This document shows positions 16,083 through 23,447 of a stretch of DNA of 24,705 nt, piece by piece (within the stretch, counting starts at the first letter, position 1; each line of letters begins with the position of its first letter). Under the pieces are notes generated by a model. That model was not told the origin of the DNA. It did no database searches and worked only from the letters and a program-made list of their open reading frames with translations. The position numbers and the translations under genes are program-made. This DNA is from an uncultured Kangiella sp. GTDB lineage: Bacteria; Pseudomonadota; Gammaproteobacteria; Enterobacterales; DSM-103792. The stretch covers positions 1 through 24,705 of the forward strand of contig CAMLKQ010000001.1 of the NCBI GenBank assembly GCA_946480585.1, read 5' to 3'.

Positions 16083-16640
16083 ATGTCACTGTCCGTTCGC
16101 ACTCTCGTTCCCGTCCTGACCCTGTTCCTGACCGCGTGCGCCAATGGTCCCAGCAAAATGCTGCTGGATCCGGAAGTGCGCAGCATGGAATCGCAACTTG
16201 GCAGCGGCCATAGCGTCCAGCTTCAGGTCAGCGGCAATCCAACGGCGGCAGCGTTGCAGGAAGGCCAAAGCCGCTTTGAACTGGAGCGCCCGGCCGCCGT
16301 CACCGTGCGGGAAAAAGTCGCCACCGGTCTGATGCGGCATGGTTTCCAGCTGGCCGATGCCGGCGTCGATCGCCGGTTTGTCGTGGAAGTGCTGAAAGCC
16401 GACCACGTCGTCAGCCGCGGCATTGTGCGCGATACCATCAACGTCGAAACCGAGCTGCGCTTCAGCGCCATCACGCCTGCCGGCACCCGTACCCGCGCGT
16501 TTGTCGACAAGCGCTCGCGCGAAGTCGGTGGCCGCGCCACCTTGGGTGAAGTCAGTGGCGAACTGAACCAGTCGCTGGGCCACGTCATGGCACGCGGATT
16601 GAACGACGCGGAATTGATGGCCTTTTTGAGCCAGCAATAA
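16083..16640 (+). CDS. YajG-like lipoprotein
   Basis: A 185-aa lipoprotein precursor. The signal sequence ends in a lipobox LTAC with C19 as the lipidated residue; the +2 residue is Ala, consistent with outer-membrane sorting. The mature part (LLDPEV..., TVREKVATGLMRHGFQL..., VVEVLKADHVVSRGIVRDTINVE) has the alternating beta/helix pattern of YajG-type lipoproteins, and a C-terminal helix ending ELMAFLSQQ. YajG family function is not established; in E. coli the gene is next to ampG, and here ampG is only two genes away. GGAGG is present 11 bases before the ATG. The frame is open upstream to 15753, but the lipobox fixes the start at 16083. Confidence 0.8.
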   Translation: MSLSVRTLVPVLTLFLTACANGPSKMLLDPEVRSMESQLGSGHSVQLQVSGNPTAAALQEGQSRFELERPAAVTVREKVATGLMRHGFQLADAGVDRRFVVEVLKADHVVSRGIVRDTINVETELRFSAITPAGTRTRAFVDKRSREVGGRATLGEVSGELNQSLGHVMARGLNDAELMAFLSQQ

Positions 16641-16987
16641 CGTAGCGACAGCGAGCTTGGCACCGTACTTGCCGGCGCCCCCGGCAGGTACTTGCAAAGC
16701 CGCCGAAAGCAACTACGCTTGCCTCAACAGGGCGCTGGTTTTCACCACGCACCGGTTTCCACAAGGCGCTGTTCCAGAAATTGGGCAACGCCCTTTTTTT
16801 TGCCCGTGAATTGCCTGCCGGCGACACCGGCCCCCTCGCGATGCCGGTTCCGCTCGCAGTCAGCGCCGGTTCAGCTTGTCCCGGCAAACTTGCCGCTCAT
16901 CATGATTGCTGACCGGTTCGCTCGCCGCCGCCGGTCAGCGCTGATAAGCTTGCCCCGACGCTGCACTTGCGTATCAGGAGACCTTCC
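16641..16987. other. 347-bp intergenic region with hairpins
   Basis: No convincing gene. 16665-16691 is a hairpin (GTACTTGCCGG / CCGGCAGGTAC, one mismatch, 5-base loop) without a T-run, soon after the lipoprotein stop. A T-tailed hairpin follows at 16783-16801. A palindrome pair at 16908-16944 precedes the outer-membrane protein gene. The promoter for the latter must lie in the second half but is not recognisable by eye. Confidence 0.6.
16783..16801 (+). terminator. Possible rho-independent terminator after the YajG-like gene
   Basis: A short GC stem GGGC-AAC-GCCC (16783-16793) is followed by eight T residues (16794-16801). The stem is only 4 bp, but it can extend with bulges into AAGGCG at 16763-16768. 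It sits about 140 bases past the stop, so it is a plausible rather than a strong terminator. Confidence 0.5.
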
Positions 16988-17776
16988 ATGAAAAAAACCG
17001 TACTCGCCACCTTGCTTGCCGCTGGCGTGCTGCCCCTTTCCGCTCAGGCTGACACCATTTTCGGCATTTACGCCGGCGCCGCCCAATGGACTCAGGAATA
17101 CAGCGGTACCTTCGGTTCCAGCGACAGTGACCAAGTCTGTATTGGTGGCTGCAATTTCAACATCGACCTGAATGACGATTTGGGCCTGGATGAAGAAAAA
17201 GGCAACACACTCTGGCTCGCCATCGAACATCCCGTTCCGGTGCTGCCAAACCTGAAAATCGAACGCAATGAACTGAAAACCGATGCCACCAGCGAGCTCA
17301 GCCGTGACATCACTTACGGCGACGAGACTTACAGCGCCAACACCACCATTGCCACCGACTTTGATCTGAGCCATACCGATTACGTGCTGTACTACGAAGT
17401 GCTCGACAATTGGGTCAGCCTCGATGTCGGTATCGACGTGAAGCAGTTTGATGGCAACATCCGCATTCGCGACGTCGATGGCGTACTGAGCAGCGCCGAA
17501 GAAGAGCTCGACGCCCCGATCCCGATGCTGTACTTGGCCGCCAAGTTTGATCTGCCGCTGAGCGGTCTGTCATTCGGCGCCCAAGGCTCGGCGATTGATG
17601 CCGGTGGCGCCAGCCTGAAAGACATCCGTTTCAACATTGGCTATGAATTTGCGTTCGGTCTTGGCATTGAGGCCGGCCATCGCAGCATGACCATTGAAAT
17701 CGATGCCGATGAAGAAGACGTTTTCGGCGATCTGGAATTCAAAGGCAATTACGTCGCTGCCACTTACCACTTCTAG
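16988..17776 (+). CDS. Outer-membrane protein, TIGR04219 type
   Basis: This 262-aa protein has a signal peptide (MKKTVLATLLAAGVLPLSAQA, then DTIFGIYAG) and many alternating amphipathic strands ending in YVAATYHF, with a terminal Phe that fits insertion by the BAM machinery. The start GIYAGAAQWTQEYSG and overall pattern fit the TIGR04219 family of outer-membrane barrels with unknown function. It carries an acidic segment (NIDLNDDLGLDEEKG) and a close cysteine pair, C51 and C55, which is unusual for a barrel protein and may form a loop disulfide. AGGAG is seven bases before the ATG. The transcript ends at the bidirectional hairpin at 17812. Confidence 0.82.
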   Translation: MKKTVLATLLAAGVLPLSAQADTIFGIYAGAAQWTQEYSGTFGSSDSDQVCIGGCNFNIDLNDDLGLDEEKGNTLWLAIEHPVPVLPNLKIERNELKTDATSELSRDITYGDETYSANTTIATDFDLSHTDYVLYYEVLDNWVSLDVGIDVKQFDGNIRIRDVDGVLSSAEEELDAPIPMLYLAAKFDLPLSGLSFGAQGSAIDAGGASLKDIRFNIGYEFAFGLGIEAGHRSMTIEIDADEEDVFGDLEFKGNYVAATYHF

Positions 17777-17811
17777 GTCGGCTGCACGGCATTACGCCAG
17801 ACGTCACCTCA

Positions 17812-17844
17812 AGCAAAACGCCACCTCTCCGGTGGCGTTTTGCT
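17812..17844. terminator. Bidirectional terminator between the TIGR04219 gene and ampG
   Basis: Perfect 14-bp arms AGCAAAACGCCACC (17812-17825) and GGTGGCGTTTTGCT (17831-17844) surround a 5-base loop, with T-rich flanks on both strands. It serves two convergent genes. Confidence 0.9.
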
Positions 17845-17869
17845 TTTATCGATAGCCAAATAAAAGGCG

Positions 17870-19366
17870 TTACTGCCGCTCAATCTGGACAATGCGCGCC
17901 CGCATGGCGTACAGCATCAGCAAGCCCGGCAGCGCCATCAGCGCGGTAAAGGCAAAAAACGCCGGCCAGCCGATGGCAGGCGCCAGCACGCCCGACACCG
18001 GGCTGACGTACACCCGGCCAACCGAACCGAGCGCCGACAGCAGCGCAAACTGCGTTGCCGAGAACTGGCTGTGGCTGAGCGCGGTCAGCAGGGCCAGAAA
18101 CGACGCAGTGCCCATGCCAGCCGCCAATTGCTCGACAAACACCACCGACGCCAAGGCCCAGTCCACCGTCGCGCGATGATCGAGCGAGGCAATCACAATG
18201 TCGAACGGCGGCAACTCAAAACTGCCGAGTGTGCCGCGGCCATACCAGGCCAGCAGCAAGAAACCGAAATTGGACACCAGCTGCAACACGCCAAACCACA
18301 GCAACGCCCGGTAGAGGCCAATGCGCACCATCATCAAACCGCCGATCAGTGCGCCGGCAATGCTGGCACCAAGCCCCATGATCTTGTTGACGATGCCGAC
18401 TTCGGCACTAGTGAATTGCAATTCACGCAGCAGAAACGGCGTGGTCAGACTGCCGGCAAAGGCATCACCAAGCTTGTACAGGACAATCAGCGCCAGTACC
18501 GACCACGCGCCTTCGCGGGTAAAGAAACTGTCGAGCGAACGGTTCAGCGTATCGAAACCAAAGCGGCGCGCGAGCCACAACGCAGTCGGCAACGCCAGCG
18601 CGATTTCACTCAGCAGGAACAGCAGCTGAATCCACTTGTTGGCGTCATCCGGATCCAGGCCGAACAGGATGAGCATCGCGCGCGCCAACCAGACGGCAGC
18701 GGCGACGCCGACCAGCATCAGTACAAACGCCAGCAGCTCACGGCCCGGTGCAGCGAGCTTCTGGCCGGGTGCACGCTCATAACGTTCGGCAACCAGCACC
18801 GTCAGCACCGCTGCCCCCAGCATCAGCCACGCCATGGTTTGGTAAACCTTGGCCCAGCTTTGCCATTGCTCCGCCCAGATAAACGCGACCCCGCCCGACA
18901 TCACCATCGCCGCGCGGTAACTGGCCACCATCAGCGACGAACCGAGCCCGCGCTCGTCCGACGGCAACACGTCGGTCCGCCACGCGTCGAATACGATATC
19001 CTGCGATGCCGACAGAAAACTGATCGCCACCGCCAGCGCGGCAAACAACAGTGGCTGCTGCACCGGCGACAGTTGCGCGATCTGCCACAGCACCACGGCA
19101 AGGCCGAGCTGGAAGCAGACCAACCAACCCCGGCGACGGCCGAGAAACGGCGGCTCAAACCGGTCGAGCAGCGGCGCCCACAGAAACTTGAGCGCATACG
19201 GCATCGCCACCAATCCGAGAAATCCGATGGTGGCAAGATCAAGGCCCTCGGTGGTCAGCCAGGCTTGCATCGCCTGTCCGGTCAACGCGAGCGGAATGCC
19301 AGAGGCAAAGCCAAGCAGAACAATGGCAGTATGGCGGCGCCAAAAGGCAAAACGCTCAGACAACAT
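17870..19366 (-). CDS. ampG: AmpG-family muropeptide permease (MFS)
   Basis: AmpG imports GlcNAc-1,6-anhydroMurNAc peptides released during wall turnover into the cytoplasm for recycling, and thereby affects AmpR-controlled beta-lactamase expression where present. The 498-aa protein has about 12-14 hydrophobic helices. The N-terminal LLGFASGIPLALTGQAMQAW, KFLWAPLLDRF and FLSASQDIVFDAWRTD stretches are characteristic of AmpG. The length is close to E. coli AmpG (491). The frame continues upstream, but homologous sequence begins at MLSERFAFW, so ATG 19364-19366 was chosen; the ribosome-binding site is weak. panE diverges from it across 79 bases. No beta-lactamase or ampD gene is in the window. 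Confidence 0.9.
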   Translation of the reverse strand: MLSERFAFWRRHTAIVLLGFASGIPLALTGQAMQAWLTTEGLDLATIGFLGLVAMPYALKFLWAPLLDRFEPPFLGRRRGWLVCFQLGLAVVLWQIAQLSPVQQPLLFAALAVAISFLSASQDIVFDAWRTDVLPSDERGLGSSLMVASYRAAMVMSGGVAFIWAEQWQSWAKVYQTMAWLMLGAAVLTVLVAERYERAPGQKLAAPGRELLAFVLMLVGVAAAVWLARAMLILFGLDPDDANKWIQLLFLLSEIALALPTALWLARRFGFDTLNRSLDSFFTREGAWSVLALIVLYKLGDAFAGSLTTPFLLRELQFTSAEVGIVNKIMGLGASIAGALIGGLMMVRIGLYRALLWFGVLQLVSNFGFLLLAWYGRGTLGSFELPPFDIVIASLDHRATVDWALASVVFVEQLAAGMGTASFLALLTALSHSQFSATQFALLSALGSVGRVYVSPVSGVLAPAIGWPAFFAFTALMALPGLLMLYAMRARIVQIERQ

Positions 19367-19445
19367 CACAAGGCGCACCCAAGTGAACGACTGGCGCGGC
19401 TCATGCCGACCAGCGCGCTCCGCATGAAAGGATGACGGCACGGTA

Positions 19446-20375
19446 ATGAAGCAGGCATCGAAAGGCAATTGGCATGTGCTGGGCGCCGGCGCGCAAGGTC
19501 TGCTGTGGGCCGCAGCGCTGACCGACGCCGGGCAAGCGGTTTGCCTGCTCGACAAACCCGGCCGCGACCGTTTGCGGACAGTGACCTATCAAGCCGGCGA
19601 GGCGGCGCGTCGAGCCGTCGAAGTGGCCAGTCAGCCATTGCCACTGCCGGCCGATGCGCAGCGCTTGCTGGTCACTGTCAAAGCCACTGATCTCGACCAC
19701 GCCCTGCGCGCCCTCGGCCCGCATGCCGATGCGCTCGAACTGGTGGTGCTGCTGCAAAACGGTATCGGCGCCGAAACCATCGCCCGCACCTGCCTGCCGG
19801 CAGACACCGTCATCTGGCTCGGCACCAGCACCCATGGCAGTTTCCGCACAGCACGGAATGCCGTCGTCCATGCCGGCGTCGGTGGCATCTGGCTCGGTCC
19901 CGGCCGCGGTCAGTTACCGGCCGCGCGCCATCAGGCCGCCTTGGCCAGCCTGCAGCAAACGTGGCTGAACGTGCAGTGGGATGAGCACATCCAGACGCGG
20001 CTCTGGCACAAGCTCGCTCTCAACAGCTGCATCAACCCGCTGACCGCGCTGCTCAACTGCCGCAATGGCGAGCTGTTGCAGCATCCGCTGGCGCTGCAGT
20101 GGCTGCCAACGCTGGCGAGTGAAGCGGCCGCCGTGCTGACCGCACTCGGTCATGGTCTGAGCAGTAGTGCGTTGTTGCAGCAAGTGCGCGCAATCGCCGA
20201 ACAAACCGCCAGCAACTACAATTCCATGCAGCAGGATTATCTGCATCAGCGACCGACCGAGATCGACTTCATCACCGGCAGCCTGTTGCGCGCCGCAGCC
20301 ATTCACCAGTTGCAGCTGCCGCACCACGCGGAATTGCTGACGCGCGTGCAACACCGACACGCTTTCGGAGTTTGA
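19446..20375 (+). CDS. panE: 2-dehydropantoate 2-reductase (ketopantoate reductase)
   Basis: PanE/ApbA reduces ketopantoate to pantoate with NADPH for pantothenate and CoA synthesis. The 309-aa length is typical. The Rossmann motif GAGAQG is at 13-18, the catalytic lysine K189 is in LWHKLALNSCINPLTAL, and the substrate-binding Glu E272 is in RPTEIDFITG. LLQNGIGAE (102-110) is also conserved. All catalytic positions are intact. It is divergent from ampG and followed after about 140 bases by the sensor-kinase-like gene on the same strand; no terminator is visible in that gap. Confidence 0.88.
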   Translation: MKQASKGNWHVLGAGAQGLLWAAALTDAGQAVCLLDKPGRDRLRTVTYQAGEAARRAVEVASQPLPLPADAQRLLVTVKATDLDHALRALGPHADALELVVLLQNGIGAETIARTCLPADTVIWLGTSTHGSFRTARNAVVHAGVGGIWLGPGRGQLPAARHQAALASLQQTWLNVQWDEHIQTRLWHKLALNSCINPLTALLNCRNGELLQHPLALQWLPTLASEAAAVLTALGHGLSSSALLQQVRAIAEQTASNYNSMQQDYLHQRPTEIDFITGSLLRAAAIHQLQLPHHAELLTRVQHRHAFGV

Positions 20376-20514
20376 CTGCGGTCACAGCCCGGACGATTGT
20401 CAGCCCCGTGCCGGCAAATCCTGCCTACAATCTTGCAGATACTCGCCGGGCTTCGCGCCGGCACTCTCCGGTCTGCTGGTGACCGGCACAACAACAACGA
20501 AGAGCCTGATTCCG

Positions 20515-22263
20515 ATGATGAGTTTGCGTATCCGCCAGGTCCTGGTGATTGCCATCCTGACCTTGCTTGCCAGTCTGCTGCTGATCGCCGTCGGCCAACA
20601 AGCCGCAACCGTGCGCGCTGCCGCGGTTGATGCGCTGCGTGAACAACAAAGCCAGCAAGCCAACCGCGCATTGTTGCAGCTGATCGAACAAAGCCAACAG
20701 TTCCTGCGCCGCGCCGCCCAGGACCCGCGCACCAAAGATCTGATCCGCAGCGGCGCCCAGCCTGCTGTTGTCCGTGAACTCGCCAATGCCCGCAGCAGCT
20801 TCGGTTTCGACGTCGCCCTGCTGCATGACCGCTCCAGCAACACACTGTATCTGTCCGATGCGCCGAGCCGGCCGGGCGAGCTGTATGGCCTCGGCGATTA
20901 CCTGTTGCAGCAGTACAGCGACAAGCCGACCACGCAAGTGGTGGAACAGGCGCTGCGCGAGCGCAAACTGCTGATGCTGAGCGAAGCCATTCGCAATGAA
21001 GGGCAAACCGTGGCGGTCATGATGCTCGGGCTGCCGCTCGATGCCAGCCTCGCCAGTACCCTGTCCAGCCGCACCGGTCTCGATATCCAGTTTGATGTCA
21101 GCGAAAGTCTCGCTGGTGATCGCATTCCGTGGCCGGTTGGCATCGAAAGCAGCCATCGTCTGACCCTGGCACCGCTGGCCGAATTGCCGAGTCAGTCGTC
21201 GCTGTGGTGGCTTGGCGCCATTGTGGTGCTGATGTTGGGCGCCGGCGGCGCCTGGTGGCTCTGGCAAGACGGCCTGCGCGAAGAGCAGGCTCATGCCGCG
21301 TTGTTGAATGCCGTGCAGCGCGAAAACGAAGGCCAGCGCGGCACACTGGCCAGCCTGCGCAGCGTGCCGGAAACGGCACCGTTGCAGCAGGCGATGCTGC
21401 AGTGGCAGCAGCAAACCAGCCAGCAGGCGCAACAATTGGAAGTGCAACTGACCCGACTGCGCAGCCAACATGATCAATTGGTTGAGCAAACCCGGCATGT
21501 GCTGCGCGAACGCGATGTCGCAGTCAACGCGCCGAAAACCAAGAGCGAATTCCTGTCGCGCATGGGCGACGAGATCACCACGCCGATGAACAGCATGATG
21601 AGCATGCTGCATCTGCTCGATCAGTATCGCCTGCCACAGGAGCCGCGCGAGCTGCTGACCATCGCCAGCCGTGCCGCCCGCACCCTGGTCGACAACCTCA
21701 ACAATATTCTCGATTTCAGCAAACTCGACGCCGGTCTGTTGAAGCTCAACAAGCAACCGATGCCGCTGCAGCCGATGCTCGAATCGGTGGTGGCCGAATA
21801 CGCCCATCACGCCAGCGCCAAAAACCTGAAGCTGACCCACAGCATCAATCTCGATGTGCCAGAGGCAGCCCTGGCCGACGAGGCGCGGGTCAAGCAAATT
21901 CTCGGCAACCTGATTGGCAACGCTGTGCGCTTCACGAAGGAAGGCGAAGTGGGTGTCTATGTTGATGTGCTGGAAAAAGACCAGCGCAAACGGCTGCGCT
22001 TCTCGGTCAGCGATACCGGACAAGGCATTCCGAAAGATGCGCAAGCCGGTCTGTTCGATTCGCTCGACAGCCGCTCACGGCTGACCAATGCCAGCTTCGC
22101 CGGCCGCTTGCGGCTGATCGTCAGCAAGCAGCTGGCGGAATTGATGGGCGGCGAAATCGGCGTCAGTTCTGAAGTCGGCAAAGGCAGCCGGTTCTGGTTC
22201 ACGATGACGCTGGAACCGGTCAGTCAGGAAACCAGCTCCGAACAAGACAAAACGCCGGCATAA
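20515..22263 (+). CDS. Sensor histidine-kinase-like membrane protein with degenerate catalytic motifs
   Basis: A 582-aa protein with two membrane helices (about 7-25 and 223-243), a roughly 200-residue periplasmic sensor region, a coiled-coil-like Gln/Glu-rich linker (about 250-330), a HisKA region (about 340-405) and an HATPase_c region (about 455-575). The HisKA motif normally reads MSHEIRTP; here it is MGDEITTP, so the phospho-accepting His is D352. In the ATPase domain the N-box (GNLIGNAVRFT) and G1 box (DTGQGIP, D500) are intact, but the G2 box GLGL has become RLRL (R531, R533). It therefore looks like a pseudokinase or non-canonical sensor. A GTG start at 20479 would add 12 residues. 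The stop codon lies in the loop of the following terminator. Confidence 0.85.
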   Translation: MMSLRIRQVLVIAILTLLASLLLIAVGQQAATVRAAAVDALREQQSQQANRALLQLIEQSQQFLRRAAQDPRTKDLIRSGAQPAVVRELANARSSFGFDVALLHDRSSNTLYLSDAPSRPGELYGLGDYLLQQYSDKPTTQVVEQALRERKLLMLSEAIRNEGQTVAVMMLGLPLDASLASTLSSRTGLDIQFDVSESLAGDRIPWPVGIESSHRLTLAPLAELPSQSSLWWLGAIVVLMLGAGGAWWLWQDGLREEQAHAALLNAVQRENEGQRGTLASLRSVPETAPLQQAMLQWQQQTSQQAQQLEVQLTRLRSQHDQLVEQTRHVLRERDVAVNAPKTKSEFLSRMGDEITTPMNSMMSMLHLLDQYRLPQEPRELLTIASRAARTLVDNLNNILDFSKLDAGLLKLNKQPMPLQPMLESVVAEYAHHASAKNLKLTHSINLDVPEAALADEARVKQILGNLIGNAVRFTKEGEVGVYVDVLEKDQRKRLRFSVSDTGQGIPKDAQAGLFDSLDSRSRLTNASFAGRLRLIVSKQLAELMGGEIGVSSEVGKGSRFWFTMTLEPVSQETSSEQDKTPA

Positions 22264-22275
22264 GCCGGCGTTTTT
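22249..22275. terminator. Bidirectional terminator between the kinase-like gene and the response regulator
   Basis: The arm AAAACGCCGGC, ending at 22259, pairs with GCCGGCGTTTT, starting at 22264; the loop is ATAA. A run of seven Ts follows on the plus strand and an A-rich 5' flank supplies Ts on the minus strand. The TAA stop of the kinase-like gene lies in the loop, so the last codons form the left arm. Confidence 0.88.
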
Positions 22276-22305
22276 TTGGTAACTGAAGCCGTGCCGTTCA
22301 GGCAC

Positions 22306-22686
22306 TCACGCGGTTGGCCGACTGGCCAGCAGCTCTTTGACCGCGACCGACAAATCGGTAATCGGCACCGGCTTGGTGAACACCCGATCAGCGCCCATGC
22401 CGGCAGCAAACTCAAGGTAATTTTCCGGTTGGATTTTGCCGCCGCCAGAATAGGCGATGATGCCGACGTCCGGCGCGATTTCCCGCGCTTCGGCAATCAG
22501 CTCCAGGCCCTCTTTGTTGGGCATCAGCAAGTCGGTGATGATGATGTCGGCCGGCTGCAGACGGAACAGCTTCATCGCCACGTCACCGTCTTCGGCTTGC
22601 ATCACGGTATGGCCATCACGCTGCATGACTTGGGTCAGCATGCGCAGCACCGTGGGATCATCATCCACGATAAGGACCAGCGCCAT
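22306..22686 (-). CDS. Single-domain response regulator (CheY-like)
   Basis: A 126-aa receiver domain without an output domain. The acidic pocket D8-D10 (LIVDDDP), phospho-acceptor D52 (IIITDLLMP), the Ser in the Thr/Ser position S80 (IIAYSGG) and K105 (FTKP) are all in place, so it should be phosphorylatable. After S80 a glycine-rich GGGKIQPENYLEFA segment precedes the GADRVFTKP end, a form seen in several stand-alone regulators. The start MALVLIVDDD is preferred; an in-frame ATG at 22713 (MSYQGDAAK) has an equally good GGAG and would add nine residues. It is convergent with the degenerate kinase-like gene; whether they are partners is unknown. Confidence 0.88.
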   Translation of the reverse strand: MALVLIVDDDPTVLRMLTQVMQRDGHTVMQAEDGDVAMKLFRLQPADIIITDLLMPNKEGLELIAEAREIAPDVGIIAYSGGGKIQPENYLEFAAGMGADRVFTKPVPITDLSVAVKELLASRPTA

Positions 22687-22860
22687 CTTGGCAGCATCTC
22701 CTTGGTACGACATTCCTGCAGTTCTCCAACGACTGTTGGAAAACACAGCCGTCTCTTGGGCCAATCCTGCCCGCTCGGGTCAGGCCAAGCATAACGGAAG
22801 CCTGACGCGCTTGCACCTTGACGATGTCAAGAACCCGCTCGGCAACTCAGACCAGTACGC

Positions 22861-22900
22861 TGATATAGCGATATTGGTTTAATTGTACCAGTTATATCGC
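22861..22900. promoter_or_regulatory. AT-rich island with inverted repeat upstream of the lipoprotein pair
   Basis: In an otherwise GC-rich area, 22861-22900 is clearly AT-rich. It holds inverted GCGATAT (22868-22874) and ATATCGC (22894-22900), 19 bases apart, plus a tandem GATATAGCGATATT. It lies 80 bases before the first lipoprotein start and could hold its promoter or an operator. A separate TTGAC-GAT-GTCAA palindrome is at about 22817-22829. Confidence 0.4.
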
Positions 22901-22979
22901 CAACACTCCCATGCCGGCTTTGCCAGCCTGTGGCTCGCTCGCTAGCATGGCGACCTCCGCTTCTTTAGACGTCGTTGCC

Positions 22980-23444
22980 ATGTTCCGTTCCCTGCTTCCG
23001 GCTTGCTGTCTGCTCCTGGCCGCTTGCGCCAGCCAGGCCCCAATCGGACCGATCGACCCGACCAAGCTGCGCGCCGCCGCCCCGGCCTTTGCTCGGGCGG
23101 AAACCGCACCGGCCGACGAAGTTTCAGCGCTACAGCAGGCATTGTTTACTCATGGCCCGGCCGAAGTGACGGTTTACTTCGCCGACTGGTGCCATGACAG
23201 CGTTCGGGAGCTGCCGCGGCTGCTGGCGCTGGTCGAAGCGCAGGCACCGGCGCGGCTCAAGCTGCAGTTGATTAATCTCGACCACGACAAGCGCGACCCG
23301 GCCGGTCACGCCGAAGCCGCCGGTATCACCCGGACGCCGACCATCGTTGTCCAGCGCAACGGCCGCGAGCTGGGCCGCATCGTTGAGCGGCCCCGGCTCA
23401 CGGTCGGTCAGGATCTGATTGCCCTGCTCAACCAAGGAAGCTGA
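22980..23444 (+). CDS. Thioredoxin-like lipoprotein with CxxS site
   Basis: A 154-aa lipoprotein precursor. The signal MFRSLLPACCLLLAAC ends with lipobox LAAC (C16), so the frame's upstream extension to 22911 is not used. The mature domain has thioredoxin-fold marks: VTVYFADWCHDS (about 63-74) with a single active-site C71 and S74 in place of the second cysteine, and the cis-proline P120 in TRTPTIVV. A CxxS protein cannot act as a normal dithiol oxidoreductase; it may act by mixed-disulfide exchange, resolution or binding. Exported and anchored to a membrane facing the periplasm. The downstream lipoprotein gene begins three bases after its stop, so the two form an operon. Confidence 0.82.
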   Translation: MFRSLLPACCLLLAACASQAPIGPIDPTKLRAAAPAFARAETAPADEVSALQQALFTHGPAEVTVYFADWCHDSVRELPRLLALVEAQAPARLKLQLINLDHDKRDPAGHAEAAGITRTPTIVVQRNGRELGRIVERPRLTVGQDLIALLNQGS

Positions 23445-23447
23445 ACC

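Noticed and set aside
16692..16991. A 99-codon ORF before the TIGR04219-type gene
   Set aside because: Arg/Pro/Ser-rich product with no ribosome-binding site; it overlaps a T-tailed hairpin and the start of the real gene.
18071..19435. A 454-codon plus-strand frame opposite ampG
   Set aside because: Composition (very rich in Gln, Arg, His) is that of an antisense frame, and AmpG is clearly the real gene.
20425..22044. A 539-codon minus-strand frame opposite the kinase-like gene
   Set aside because: Antisense shadow with no recognisable domain; the plus-strand product has membrane helices and HisKA/HATPase motifs.
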